Assembly (NCBI GenBank): GCA_002435755.1
Contig: DIYH01000008.1
Span: forward strand, 62,001 to 126,000
DNA from: Flammeovirgaceae bacterium UBA6059
GTDB taxonomy: Bacteria; Bacteroidota; Bacteroidia; Cytophagales; Cyclobacteriaceae
Reading direction: 5' to 3'
DNA length: 64,000 nt
Part shown: piece after piece, positions 1 to 10,800 of the stretch
How positions within the stretch are numbered: position 1 is the first letter of the stretch
Layout of the letters: every line of letters starts with the position of its first letter
Translations under genes and position numbers: made by a program
The notes under the pieces: generated by a model
Database searches by the model: none
What the model was told of the DNA's origin: nothing
What the model saw: the letters and a program-made list of their open reading frames with translations, nothing else

Positions 1-459
1 AGAATACTCAGGGTGATCAGGTCAGCAAAAATTGTCTTCCAGTTCTTTAGTGCTAAGAATTCCTTTAACTCATTAAAGAACCTGATCATCCTTAGTGTTG
101 TGATCATATTTCTGTTCACGCTAAGTATCTATCATTCTGAGCACCTGATCAATCCGCAAATAAGCACTTTTGGTGATGCCCTGTGGTGGACTACAATTAC
201 CACTATTTCCGTTGGTTTTTTGCAGGACGTTTCTCCGATATCTGTTGAAGGAAAGTTTATCTCTGTGGTACTGTTGCTCCTTGGTATGGTCATATTCAGT
301 ACCTTGATTGGGGCTATTACTGATTTCTTCATTGAAGACGAAGACATCAACGAAAATGTAAGAAGTCTATCTTCTCAGCTGGATGAAATGCAGGATAAAA
401 TTGACAACCTCAACGAAAAGCTGGACAAAGTAGGCGAAAAGATCGATTCAAAACTCTAG
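1..459 (+). CDS. Voltage-sensor-type potassium/ion channel, 3' part (5' end outside window)
   Basis: The frame is open to the left window edge, so this is the C-terminal part of a longer protein. The first codons read RILRVIRSAK, with arginine at every third residue, as in an S4 voltage-sensor helix. A membrane helix follows (roughly NLIILSVVIIFLFTLSIY), then a pore region starting FGDALWWTTITT, a last helix (FISVVLLLLGMVIFSTLIG) and a charged coiled-coil tail of about 40 residues. This is the S4-S5-pore-S6 layout of bacterial 6-TM potassium channels. The filter reads TISVGFLQD instead of TTVGYGD: the second glycine is gone and one residue is added, so potassium selectivity is doubtful. A GTG at 13 could be read as a start, but the S4 pattern before it argues for truncation by the window. 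Confidence 0.75.
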   Translation, partial: RILRVIRSAKIVFQFFSAKNSFNSLKNLIILSVVIIFLFTLSIYHSEHLINPQISTFGDALWWTTITTISVGFLQDVSPISVEGKFISVVLLLLGMVIFSTLIGAITDFFIEDEDINENVRSLSSQLDEMQDKIDNLNEKLDKVGEKIDSKL

Positions 460-734
460 CTAGCTGCCCACTACACAAGACTTCAGTCCTCACCGTCAAA
501 CTAAGCAGATGTCTTTAGATAGATAGTAATTATATCTTACAGCTCTAAACCCTAATCACCACATAAAAATCAAGATGAGAAGTGGTGGACTGCAATACAT
601 CCTGAATCACACATATCCTGCTAAGTCTCCGGTAGACTTTGTGCTATCACGTCGAATTGATATCTTGAAAAATGAGCCCAAAGCCAATAGAATTGGACAA
701 CTGGTGCTCATTAGCAGACCAGAACTTTAGGCTT

Positions 735-1889
735 ATGGATTTAGACAAGGGTCGAAAACAGAAAAAAGGACAAAAAACTGTTCGTAGAGATTTTCTAAGG
801 AAATCTGTCATAGGGACAGCCGCTGCTTCTACCGGGCTGATGGCATGTGCCGATGACTCAAAAAATCAGGTCAGTCAAGGGCCTTATATCAACTTTAACA
901 ATACGTACCTCTGGAAGTTGGTCACGACCTGGCCCCCTAATTTTCCTATTGTGGGATCAGGTTGTACTATGATGGCCGACTGGATCGAGCAAATGTCCGG
1001 TGGTAGAATAAAGATCCAGGTTTATGGAGGTGGAGAGCTGATCCCTTCGCTTGAATGTTTTGATGCAGTGCGCAATGGAGCCGTTGAGATGGGACATGGG
1101 GCCAGTTACTACTGGGCTGGCAAAGTACCCGCTGGACAGTTTTTCTCATCCGTTCCTTTCGGTATGAACGCTCAACAAATGTTTGCATGGGTGATCTCAG
1201 GTGGTGGACTCAAGCTCTGGGAGGAGCTATATGAACCATTCGGATTGATTCCTATTCCTAGCGGAAACACAGGACTACAGATGGGCGGCTGGTTCAACAA
1301 GGAGATCAACACCATTGATGATATCCAAGGACTAAAAATGCGTATTCCTGGATTTGGTGGCAAGGTATTCGCTAAAGCTGGCGGTACAGCTGTAACTGTC
1401 CCAGGAGGGGAGCTCTACACCAATCTCGAACGTGGTGTAATTGACGCAACAGAGTGGATCGGCCCCTTTCATGATTATCTTATGGGTTTTTATCAAGTCG
1501 CTCAATACTATTATTACCCAGGTTGGCATGAGCCCGGTACCATACTAGAATTAATTGTCAACAAAGAGAAATTCGAATCCTTGCCAAGCGATCTCCAGGA
1601 AATCATCAGGGTAGCCTGTTATCGGGTCAATCACTGGATGTGGACAGAGTTTGATGCACAAAACGGCACTTACCTCAAAAAACTAAGGGATGAGGAAAAT
1701 GTAGAGTTCAGGGCATTCCCCAATGAAGTACTTGACGCTTTAAGAGAAAAAACAGCAGAAGTCGTTGAGGAAATCAAAGTGCAAGATCCAAGGGCTGTCA
1801 AGATCTCCGAAGCTTATCACGAATTCAAAGAGAACATTCAGGGTTGGTCCGGTGTGAGTGATCAGTACTACTATGGCACAATGAGGTAA
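735..1889 (+). CDS. TRAP transporter substrate-binding protein, DctP/TakP type
   Basis: Periplasmic solute receptor of a tripartite ATP-independent (TRAP) transporter. The N-terminus carries a Tat-like motif (RRDFLRKS) followed by a hydrophobic stretch and a lipobox-like LMAC, so export by Tat and lipid anchoring are likely. The body begins WKLVTTWPP and contains GLKMRIPGFGG, VPGGELYTNLERGVIDA, EWIGP and YYYPGWHEPG, the pattern of the TakP branch that binds 2-oxo acids. About 384 residues, normal for the family. I chose the ATG at 735 because it puts the twin arginines near residue 18; an in-frame ATG at 672 would add 21 unusual residues. No DctQ or DctM membrane gene lies next to it, so it is an orphan in this window. 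The exact ligand cannot be read from sequence. Confidence 0.85.
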   Translation: MDLDKGRKQKKGQKTVRRDFLRKSVIGTAAASTGLMACADDSKNQVSQGPYINFNNTYLWKLVTTWPPNFPIVGSGCTMMADWIEQMSGGRIKIQVYGGGELIPSLECFDAVRNGAVEMGHGASYYWAGKVPAGQFFSSVPFGMNAQQMFAWVISGGGLKLWEELYEPFGLIPIPSGNTGLQMGGWFNKEINTIDDIQGLKMRIPGFGGKVFAKAGGTAVTVPGGELYTNLERGVIDATEWIGPFHDYLMGFYQVAQYYYYPGWHEPGTILELIVNKEKFESLPSDLQEIIRVACYRVNHWMWTEFDAQNGTYLKKLRDEENVEFRAFPNEVLDALREKTAEVVEEIKVQDPRAVKISEAYHEFKENIQGWSGVSDQYYYGTMR

Positions 1890-2087
1890 TAGACAATGCG
1901 TTCAAAGCATATGCCTGCAGGCCCCAGGCTCAATCGCCTAACAAATCTTTGCCCAAAACAATCTCTCATTTGTCGTTTCGAGTGTATTAATTCATCAGGG
2001 TTAATGAACTATCATAATTCTTTACTTATGCCATCAAGAATACGCACTAACCAGCGAGAATTCTGGGATCATTTGTAGTTTAGGTCA

Positions 2088-4004
2088 ATGAATGCGTTCC
2101 CTACCATGATAAAGAAAACACTAATTCTGTTGCCTCTCTGGCTTCTAATCAATTCAATTTCAGCACAAGATTCAACCCGAGTATCCTTTATTGCGGATAG
2201 CTTAATAAAGGAATTTCCAAAGATGGAGAAGGAAGAACGTGGAAATGCTTCTATCGTTGTTGGACAGAAAATCATAGCCAGTAGTAGTGAATTGGGGCTT
2301 TTTTTTATTAATAGAATAAATAACTACGCCTTAGAGGAAAACGATACTCTACTATTAATCAACAGTAATACTTTCCTTGCAGAATACTATTGGAGAAAAG
2401 GTGCCTATGAAGACGCCATGAAGGAAGTACTGGAAAGCACTCGATTAATAGAATCAAATAGTGATTATCAACTTGAATTAGCTCGGTGCTACCAAACACT
2501 GGGAACCATTCACCTCTACTTGAATAACAGTATGGAAGCCTTGGATTATTATAAAAAGTCCGCCAAGATTTACGTTAAGAAGAATCAAATAACCTCAGTC
2601 GTCAGTGTTTACAATAATATGGGTGTGGTCTACATGGATGCTGCAAAGCTGGAAGAGAAACCGAGCTACAATGACAGTGCTTTGAAATACTACAATAAAG
2701 TTTTTGAGAATAAAGAGAAGTCCAACATCGATAATTTGCTTTATTCACTCGGCAATGCGGGATCAATTTATGTGGAAAAGGGAGAATACGATAAAGCTAA
2801 TGAGCTATTCAAAGAATGGGAAGAACTAGAAAGTAAGAATCCTAGCAATACCCAAAAGGCCATGATATATGGCTTTATTGGTGAGTTAAATCGAAGAAAG
2901 CAAAACTATCCATTGGCTGAGAACTATTTTCTGGAGGGGCTTAAAAACGCTAAAGCCATTGATTCAAAATTTGAAATCCAGGAGTACTACTTGAATCTAT
3001 CCATGCTTTATGAGCAAACAGGTGAGTTCAAGAAAGCTTATCAAATGCTTATCAATGGAAAGAATTTACAAGACAGCCTCTTTAACACTGAAAAAAATGA
3101 GACAATAAGGGAGTTGGAGAAGAAGTACGAAACAGAGAAAAAGGAACAAGAAATCACCCTACTCTCTCAGGAAAAAGACCTAGCAGAGACGAGACAGAGG
3201 CTTTTTATCATCGCTACGGGACTGCTTGTAGTGATCACATCGTTGATTCTGTTTCAGTACATCCAAAGAAATAGACACGCCAAAGTGGTAGAGGAGAAAA
3301 ATAAGCAGCTTTCTGAGACGATGGCATCTAAAGAAAAGCTCTTCAGTGTGATTGCGCATGACCTCAAGTCACCATTGTCCGCATTTAGTGCTATGTCATC
3401 TACACTCGCAGACAACATAGATGTGCTACAAAAAGAGCAGATCGTCACCTATCTGAGAAAGGTGGAAAAAGGAAGTCAAAACCTATCGGAATTGCTCAAC
3501 AACCTGTTGGAATGGTCGCTATCCCAGACCGGCTCTCTTCCTGTCAACATTGAAAAGCTTGACATCAGAGCAGCGATGGAAAATGCAGTGAAACCATTGA
3601 GAGATTTGGCCGAAAGTAAGGAGATCGTCCTGAGCCTGGAGGCCGAGCCACTAGCTGTTGCTGGTGATTCGAAAATGGTCGAGACCGTCATCCGCAACCT
3701 CGTGTCCAACGCCTTGAAATTCACAGATCATGGAGGCAAAGTAAGCTTGACGACTCGACAAGAGGATGGTCAGGTCCGTATTGCGGTGTTGGATACAGGT
3801 ATAGGGATGGACAAGGATGAAGTCGCCAAGCTATTTGATATCACTGAGGACCCAATGAAGATCGGGGAGCATGAAGAAAAAGGTACTGGACTTGGCCTCA
3901 TCCTCTCCAAAGAGTTGATCGAGAAAAACCAAGGCACTATTGGTGCCTTCTCTGAGGTAGGCAAAGGCAGTACTTTTTACTTTACCTTACCAAGTGCTGC
4001 GTAG
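2088..4004 (+). CDS. TPR-domain sensor histidine kinase
   Basis: Membrane sensor kinase of 638 residues. A signal peptide (to about residue 26, ending ISAQ) is followed by about 300 residues of tetratricopeptide repeats, a coiled-coil stretch (about 335-370), one membrane helix (about 371-390) and a HisKA domain with the phospho-acceptor His424 in VIAHDLKSP. The C-terminal HATPase domain shows NLVSNALKF (N box), DTGIGM (G1) and GTGLGL (G2). The TPR part should lie in the periplasm. The stop codon abuts the ATG of the response regulator gene, so the two form one transcription unit and almost certainly a cognate pair. The ATG at 2106 is a possible alternative start. The signal is unknown. Confidence 0.9.
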   Translation: MNAFPTMIKKTLILLPLWLLINSISAQDSTRVSFIADSLIKEFPKMEKEERGNASIVVGQKIIASSSELGLFFINRINNYALEENDTLLLINSNTFLAEYYWRKGAYEDAMKEVLESTRLIESNSDYQLELARCYQTLGTIHLYLNNSMEALDYYKKSAKIYVKKNQITSVVSVYNNMGVVYMDAAKLEEKPSYNDSALKYYNKVFENKEKSNIDNLLYSLGNAGSIYVEKGEYDKANELFKEWEELESKNPSNTQKAMIYGFIGELNRRKQNYPLAENYFLEGLKNAKAIDSKFEIQEYYLNLSMLYEQTGEFKKAYQMLINGKNLQDSLFNTEKNETIRELEKKYETEKKEQEITLLSQEKDLAETRQRLFIIATGLLVVITSLILFQYIQRNRHAKVVEEKNKQLSETMASKEKLFSVIAHDLKSPLSAFSAMSSTLADNIDVLQKEQIVTYLRKVEKGSQNLSELLNNLLEWSLSQTGSLPVNIEKLDIRAAMENAVKPLRDLAESKEIVLSLEAEPLAVAGDSKMVETVIRNLVSNALKFTDHGGKVSLTTRQEDGQVRIAVLDTGIGMDKDEVAKLFDITEDPMKIGEHEEKGTGLGLILSKELIEKNQGTIGAFSEVGKGSTFYFTLPSAA

Positions 4005-4652
4005 ATGGAGTCAATCAAAGCCGTATTAGTAGATGATCACTCGCTTTTTGCCGACGGTGTTGAGCTGCTCTTGCAGTTGCAGCCGCATATCGAGCTAGTC
4101 GGGAGCTTTACTACCGCAAATCGTCTATTTGATTACCTCAAGGACAATCAGCGACCGGACATTTTCATCTTGGATGTCAACTTACCAAAAATCTCCGGCA
4201 TAGAGCTCGCCAAGATGCTGGCCAAAGAGTACGATCAGGTCAAGATGATTTTTCTGACCTCCAATTCTGCTAAGGTCTTCATCGATGCGGCACTGAAGAC
4301 TGGCGCCAAAGGTTTCCTGACGAAAGAGTGCTCTAAAAATGAGTTGGTCACCGCTATCGACTCAGTCCATAACGGCCAATACTTCTTCGGTAGCCGGATT
4401 GAGCAGTCGCTTTATCAAGGCTATGTTAATCAACTCCACACTTCTAACGAAGCACATCAATTAACCGACCGTGAGATTGAGGTGCTGAAGTTCTTTGCGA
4501 ACGGAAGCACCTATCAGGAAGTAGCCGAGGAGCTGAGTATCTCTAAAAAAACGGTCGAGGGGCATAAAAAAGCGATTTATGAAAAACTTCAACTCAAGAA
4601 CCAGACCGACCTGGTGAAGTACGCCATCAAGCACCACATTGTTGAATTGTAG
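4005..4652 (+). CDS. LuxR/NarL-family response regulator
   Basis: A 215-residue two-component regulator. The receiver domain (about 1-120) has the acidic pocket Asp10/Asp11, the phospho-acceptor Asp57 in FILDVNLPKISG and a lysine in GAKGFLTKE. The C-terminal LuxR-type helix-turn-helix (about 150-210) reads LTDREIEVLKFFANG and ISKKTVEGHKKAIYEKL. It begins directly after the kinase stop codon, without a spacer. The next gene downstream, 177 bp away, is the giant secreted protein, and two palindromes lie in that gap, so direct control of the adhesin gene is a reasonable guess but not shown. Confidence 0.9.
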   Translation: MESIKAVLVDDHSLFADGVELLLQLQPHIELVGSFTTANRLFDYLKDNQRPDIFILDVNLPKISGIELAKMLAKEYDQVKMIFLTSNSAKVFIDAALKTGAKGFLTKECSKNELVTAIDSVHNGQYFFGSRIEQSLYQGYVNQLHTSNEAHQLTDREIEVLKFFANGSTYQEVAEELSISKKTVEGHKKAIYEKLQLKNQTDLVKYAIKHHIVEL

Positions 4653-4771
4653 CACTCTCTAATCTTATAGTATTTAATAGAACCTTATTGCTCATAGGGA
4701 CAGCAACCCGTTGATGAATAGCTTCCTATACAGGCTATTGCTAACAAATAGAAAACCAGAGACGCTGACCT

Positions 4772-4809
4772 AAGGGTAAATCCCTCGAAATAGGGGGATA
4801 TCTCCCTAT
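4772..4809 (+). promoter_or_regulatory. Two AGGG/CCCT palindromes upstream of the giant gene
   Basis: Directly seen: AGGG-TAAAT-CCCT at about 4772-4784 and a near-perfect 20-bp palindrome, ATAGGG-G-GATATC-T-CCCTAT, at 4790-4809. The second ends 20 bp before the ATG at 4830. NarL/LuxR-type regulators bind dyad sites, and one is encoded immediately upstream, so these may be operators. A further weak inverted repeat (AATAGC/GCTATT) lies at 4717-4739. No Bacteroidota TAnnTTTG box was found in this gap. Confidence 0.4.
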
Positions 4810-4829
4810 ACCATTCAGAGCCGCTGGTC

Positions 4830-7800
4830 ATGACTTTTGAAGAGAATAAAACTTCTGAAGCCATGAATAATCTTAACAGCGTGCATGCCTGTACAAGGCG
4901 ATTTACACCAAAGCCATTTGTTTTCGTTTCGTTTTTTATCTGTCTACTGGTGGCAGGATTGAACTGGGGAAGTGCTCAATCAATCGTCAGCTACATCCCC
5001 GGTTCTGGAAATACTATTACACCTACGGAAGCCACCAGGTCTCATTCTGTTCTTGTTGTCTTAGATCAGGTTACCACCTATTCCCCCGCTAGCTCCATCG
5101 AGGAAATAACATTGAGGTCGAACACATTTCCAACATTTGATGTTGCTCAAGATCAATACAATATTTCTGTTGAAAGTTCTGCTGGGGATAATAATCCAAG
5201 CTCAAGTTTTGTCATTACGGTGGAGTATCCGGAAAGACAGCCAGGAATAGGTAAGGACTTGGAGCTCAAAATACCGGTTGCAGCATTCAGGACTTCAATA
5301 TCCTCAGGGCTTAATATTTATGAGTACCGCATCGATCCTTTTTATGATTGGCAACCCATAATACTCTCTACATTTATTCCCACCAACCCAATAGAAAGAC
5401 AAGCAACTGCTACCGCAATGACTGTTTCATGGGATGAACCAATCAGCTTCACTCAGATCAGTAACAACAGTCGGCCTGTTACAATAAGGGAGTATGATAC
5501 TGATAATATTATCCTCACTTCTGGCACAGGTTTTACTGTTATTGACAATAGTCCGCCTAGTACGCAATCGGCTATTGGCGATATAACCACATTAACCGTT
5601 ATGGTACCTACCAATGCCTTGAATGCAAATACCCGGTATTACTTAGATTTTTCTCAGATAACCGAATTCCAAGGCAACAATCTACCATCACGAAAAGATC
5701 AGACAGACTTTTTTATTGCAGCAGAACCAAATCAAGCGCCAACTGATATCGTGCTTTCTGCTAATTCTATCCAAGAAAATAACTCGATCGATGAGTTCAT
5801 TGGTACTTTTTCTACTACGGATCCAAATGTTGACGATACACATACCTACTCGCTCGTTTCTGGAACTGGATCTACCGACAACACAAGCTTTGATATTGAT
5901 GGCAATGACCTCATTACAGCCGCCATTTTTGATTTTGAAACTAAGACGAGCTACAGCATTCGTGTTCAAACGGATGATGGCGATGGAGGTACATTCCAAA
6001 AAGTTTTTACCATTAATGTCACCAATGATCCTGTTGATGATTCGCCAGCACCTGTTGTAATCAGCCGTACCCCGGCTGACGGTTCTGTCATCACTGATGT
6101 CAATACTAACTTTACGATTACTTTTGATAAAGCGATTGAATTTGGTCTTGGCGGGAATGTGAGTGGGCCATTCATCAGACTTTATAGAGGTGGAAATGCT
6201 TTTGCTGAAGAGGGGCTACCAGTTAATGACCCTAATGTCAGTATTTCTGGAAGCTCACTGACGGTAGATTTTACACCCACTTTAGTTGAAGGAGAAAGCT
6301 ATAACATAAGAATACAAAACGGTTACCTCAGAGCAGCTGGCGGTGGACAATTTGTTTCAGGATTGGACAACAGTACCGAGTGGAATTTCACAGTCACAGC
6401 CAACAACTCCCCAACAGACATTACACTCCTTGCAGGCAACAGCTTTGACGAAAACCTGGATCCAACAGAGGGATTGACCGAATTAGAAACAACCGATCCT
6501 GACGCAGGAGATAGCCACACCTACACCCTGGTAGCCGGTACAGGAGATATGGACAATTCGGCCTTTGAAATCGTCGATGATATGCTCCGCTCATTGGCTC
6601 CCTTTGATTTTGAAACTAAGAATACGTACTCGATCCGAATCCAGACAGAAGATGAGGCAGGTGCTACCTTTGCCAAAGTCTTCGTCATCAATGTCAACGA
6701 CATTGCGGATGAGACACCACCAGTAGTCACAACAACGGTACCAGCAGATGGGGCTTTCAACGTCTCACTTACGGCCAACTTCAGCCTGACTTTTGATGAA
6801 AACGTTTCATTCGAAAATGATGAAAACACTATTCAGCTTTGGAATGCGACTAGCAGCACATTGGTTGAGTCCATGGGCTTTAGCCAAATATCACCGTCAT
6901 TCGGCACCACCATCAGTATCAATCCAACAGCAGACCTATTACCCAATACAGATTATTATGTGATCATTAGCGGTGAAGGCACCTTCACAGATGGTTCGGA
7001 CAATGCCTTTACTGGGTTTGAAGATCCAACCGACTGGAATTTTAGCACATCAGCACCTGCGGACATCACGCCACCCGCCTTTAGTTCTACCGCGCCACTG
7101 GATGATGCAGTATATGTACCGCTAGTACCTACTTTGTTATTCACTTTCAATGAAGACATTGTCATTGCCAACTTTGCAGACATCAAACTCAGAAGGTCTT
7201 CTGATGATGTCCCTGAACCTGTCCTGACAAGTATCCTTAATGGGAACCAACTAAGGATTATCCGAAACGGAGGACAACTGCAAAGCAATACAGCGTACCA
7301 TGTTACCATACTTCCAGGAGCCATAGAAGACCTATCGGGTAATGCTTTTTCTGGTTGGGCGGACAATGACAAAACTAGTTTCAACTTTACTACCCTGTTA
7401 GTAGATAATACGCCACCCAATTATTTTTCAGCTCAAACCGTTCCTCTGGATAATGCGACAGATGTTGCGATAGATATTGAAGTCAAAATGACTTTTGATG
7501 AAGATATAGTCATCGCCAATACATCGGGTATTGAGTTGGTCAAGCTCGCAGGTTTTGAAAGCATACCTGTGACCAATAGTGTTTCAGGAAGTGAACTTAC
7601 GATCAGCCCTACCAGTAATCTGGAAAATGCCACCGACTATTTTATTTCCATATCTAATGCTGCGATAGAAGATCAAAGTGGAAATGCCTTTGGAGGTATT
7701 AGTAATCGCAATAGCTTCAACTTCACAACGATTAATGAGACAATCGCACCTACCTTAGTGTCTACCGACCCTACCGACGATGCTGTCGAAGTGTCAACAC

Positions 7801-10800
7801 AACCTACCATTCTTCTCACTTTTAGTGAAGACATCACGCTAGTGCAAATGACTAGTGTTAAGCTCAGAAAGGTGAGCGACAATGGCGAGCAACCGATTCT
7901 TAGAACTATTGTTAACGGAAATCAGCTGCGTATCCAGCGCAATGGAGGCCAGCTCGAGCAGAGCACGGCCTACTACGTCACTGTCCTCGACGATGCGATT
8001 GAGGACTTAGCGGGTAACCCTTTTGCTGGCTGGGCTGATGATGATCAAACTACTTACAATTTTACCACCGTATCACCTGTCGATAATACTCCGCCAGTAG
8101 TTAGTACTACTGTTCCTGCGACAGGTGCTAACAATGTTCCTATCGATTTATCTCAGTTTCAGGTGACTTTTAACGAACCTATACAATTCATTTCTAATAC
8201 GTTATCCAGCGTAAGGCTACAGAACAGTAGCAATACAGCTGAGGTTTTCGTTTTTCCTACTTCTAACATGGCTATTAATGGGAGTACGCTGACTGTAGAT
8301 CTTAGTAATGTACTTACGAGTGATTTGATTGCCAGTAATCCCTACAGGTTCTCAATGGATGCCGGACTAATTGAAGATATAGCCGGCAATGACTTCTCTG
8401 GCATGTTTGGGAGTGATCGTATTTTCATTACTACAGCCGCAGCTGTCAACAACCCACCCACCAACATCACACTTCTTGACGGAGATACCTTCGATGAAAA
8501 CCAGCGAGACCCAAGCGAGGGATTAACAGGACTCGGCACTACCGATCCAGATGTCGGAGATAGCCACACATACAGTCTGGTAGCCGGTACGGGAGATACA
8601 GACAATGTTTCCTTCGAAATTGTCAGTGATATTCTCCGCTCATTGGCTCCTTTTGATTTTGAAACCAAGAACACATATTCGATCCGGATCCAGACAGAAG
8701 ACCAAGCAGGTGCTACCTTTTCCAAAGCCTTCACCATCAATGTCAACGACATTGCGGATGAGACACCTCCGGTAGTCACAACAACGGTACCAACGGACGG
8801 GGCATTCAATGTCTCACTTACTGACAACTTCAGCCTGACTTTCGATGAAAATGTAGGTTTTGAAAATGATGAAAACACCATTAAGCTTTGGAACGCCACG
8901 ACAGGCACATTGGTGGAGTCCATGAGCTTTAGCCAAATATCTCCGTCATTTGGCACCACCATCAGCATCAACCCGACAGCCGACCTATTACCCAATACGG
9001 ATTACTACATAATCATTAGTAGTGAAGGCACCTTCGCAGATGGTTCAGACAATGCCTTTGCAGGTTTTGAAGACCCAGCCGATTGGAATTTTAGTACGTC
9101 AGCCCCGCCCGATGTGACAGCACCTTCGAGCATATCATTTGCTCCGACGGATGATGCTATTAATGTGAGCACCAGTCCCACACTGGAAATAACATTCGAT
9201 GAACCTGTTCGGCTGTCAGGTACTCTTGCAGTGCGATTGTTTACAGTAGGGCTTATGGTACAGCAGTTCGCTTCCAATAGTCCGTTTTTGGTAGTAAACA
9301 ATGCAACACTTTCAATCAGCCCATCGGTGGTGTTACAAGAAGGTACGGTTTACCACATAGAGATGGAGCCAGGGTTTATAGAGGACCTAGCGGGGAATGC
9401 TTATGCTGGCTTTGAAGATAACACGACATGGAATTTTACGGTAGGTAAACGTAACCAAACGATCACCTTCAACAATATTAGCAATCGTACCTTTTCTCCC
9501 GTTGCTTTCCAGCTCAGTGCGAGTGCCAGCAGTGGATTGCCTATCGAGTACACCGTTACTTCTGGCAATGCCACGGTTTCAGGTGATCAGCTTACCTTAA
9601 CGGGAGTCGGCAGTGTTACTGTACGGGCTGATCAGGCAGGAAATACCGAATATGGTGCCGCGACACCTAAGTTCCAGACGTTCGACGTATCGAAGGCAGT
9701 CCAGACCATTACTTTCGAGCCATTAGTTACCAGGGATATCAATGCGGCACCTTTCGATCTAGAGGCTACCGCTTCAAGTGGATTGGACGTTGTATACGAA
9801 AGTTCAAATAATTCTGTAGCAACGATTAGTGGAAAAACGGTGAATATTCAGGGAGTTGGTAGTACGACGATTACTGCCAGTCAGCCAGGAAATGACAACT
9901 ACCTATCGGCTCAAAATCGCACGCAGACCCTGACCATCACCTCTACTGATATTACTCCACCCACAGTCGTACAGTTCACACCCGCCAATGCATCGACTGG
10001 TGTCGATATCAATATCAATGAGCTGGTGCTAGAGCTATCAGAGACGGTGACAGCAGGTACGTTTGGGGCATTTAATCTTAGAGGAGGTGTCGGTGCTGAT
10101 AACCTGATAAAGCAGTGGAACTTCAACACCGGAACCGATATCACTGTAAGTGGCACGACCGTTACGTTAGCCAATGTACCAACACTTGAGAGGGCTGGGC
10201 TCTATTACATTCAGTTTAGCCCAGGCAATATGGTCAATCCGGCACTTTCGGATGCTGCAGGCAATATGATGCAGGGTTGGAATACCGCTGGCGTTTGGAC
10301 CTTCCGCACGGAGCGATTAGACCAAACCATCACCTTCGATGCTTTAGCAGACAAGACCTTTGGGGACGCGCCTTTCACATTATCCGCTACCGCAACGTCT
10401 AACCTGGATGTAGCCTTCTCTGTGGAAAGTGGCCCAGCATCCCTATTAGGAGATGAGCTGACCATCACCTGTGCAGGCGTGGTGACCATAGCTGCTAATC
10501 AGGCAGGTGACGCGGAGTACAATGCTGCTCCAGAAGTGACACAAAGCTTCACAGTGAGCAAAGCCAACCAGACCATCACCTTCACCCCAATAGCAGATAA
10601 GACCTTCGGGGATACGCCATTCACTTTGAGCGCCACCGCAACATCTACCCTGTCAGTAGCTTTCAGTGTACAGAGTGGCCCGGCGAGTATTGATGGTAAT
10701 GAAGTGACTATCACCGGAGCTGGCGAAGTGACCATTGCTGCTAACCAAGCGGGTGATGCGGCCTATAATCCTGCTCCTGAGGTGACGCAGAGCTTTACTG

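Noticed and set aside
575..730. Short plus-strand frame (about 51 residues) before the TRAP receptor
   Set aside because: It runs into the upstream part of the TRAP frame, has no recognisable features and could be chance.
1896..2078. 60-residue plus-strand frame between the TRAP receptor and the kinase
   Set aside because: No hydrophobic or domain pattern, unlikely composition, no neighbour link.
8342..8995. Long open frame (217 residues) on the minus strand inside the giant gene
   Set aside because: It is antisense to well-defined cadherin and Big_5 modules, and similar shadow frames appear opposite the other module copies. Low-complexity Ser/Val composition.
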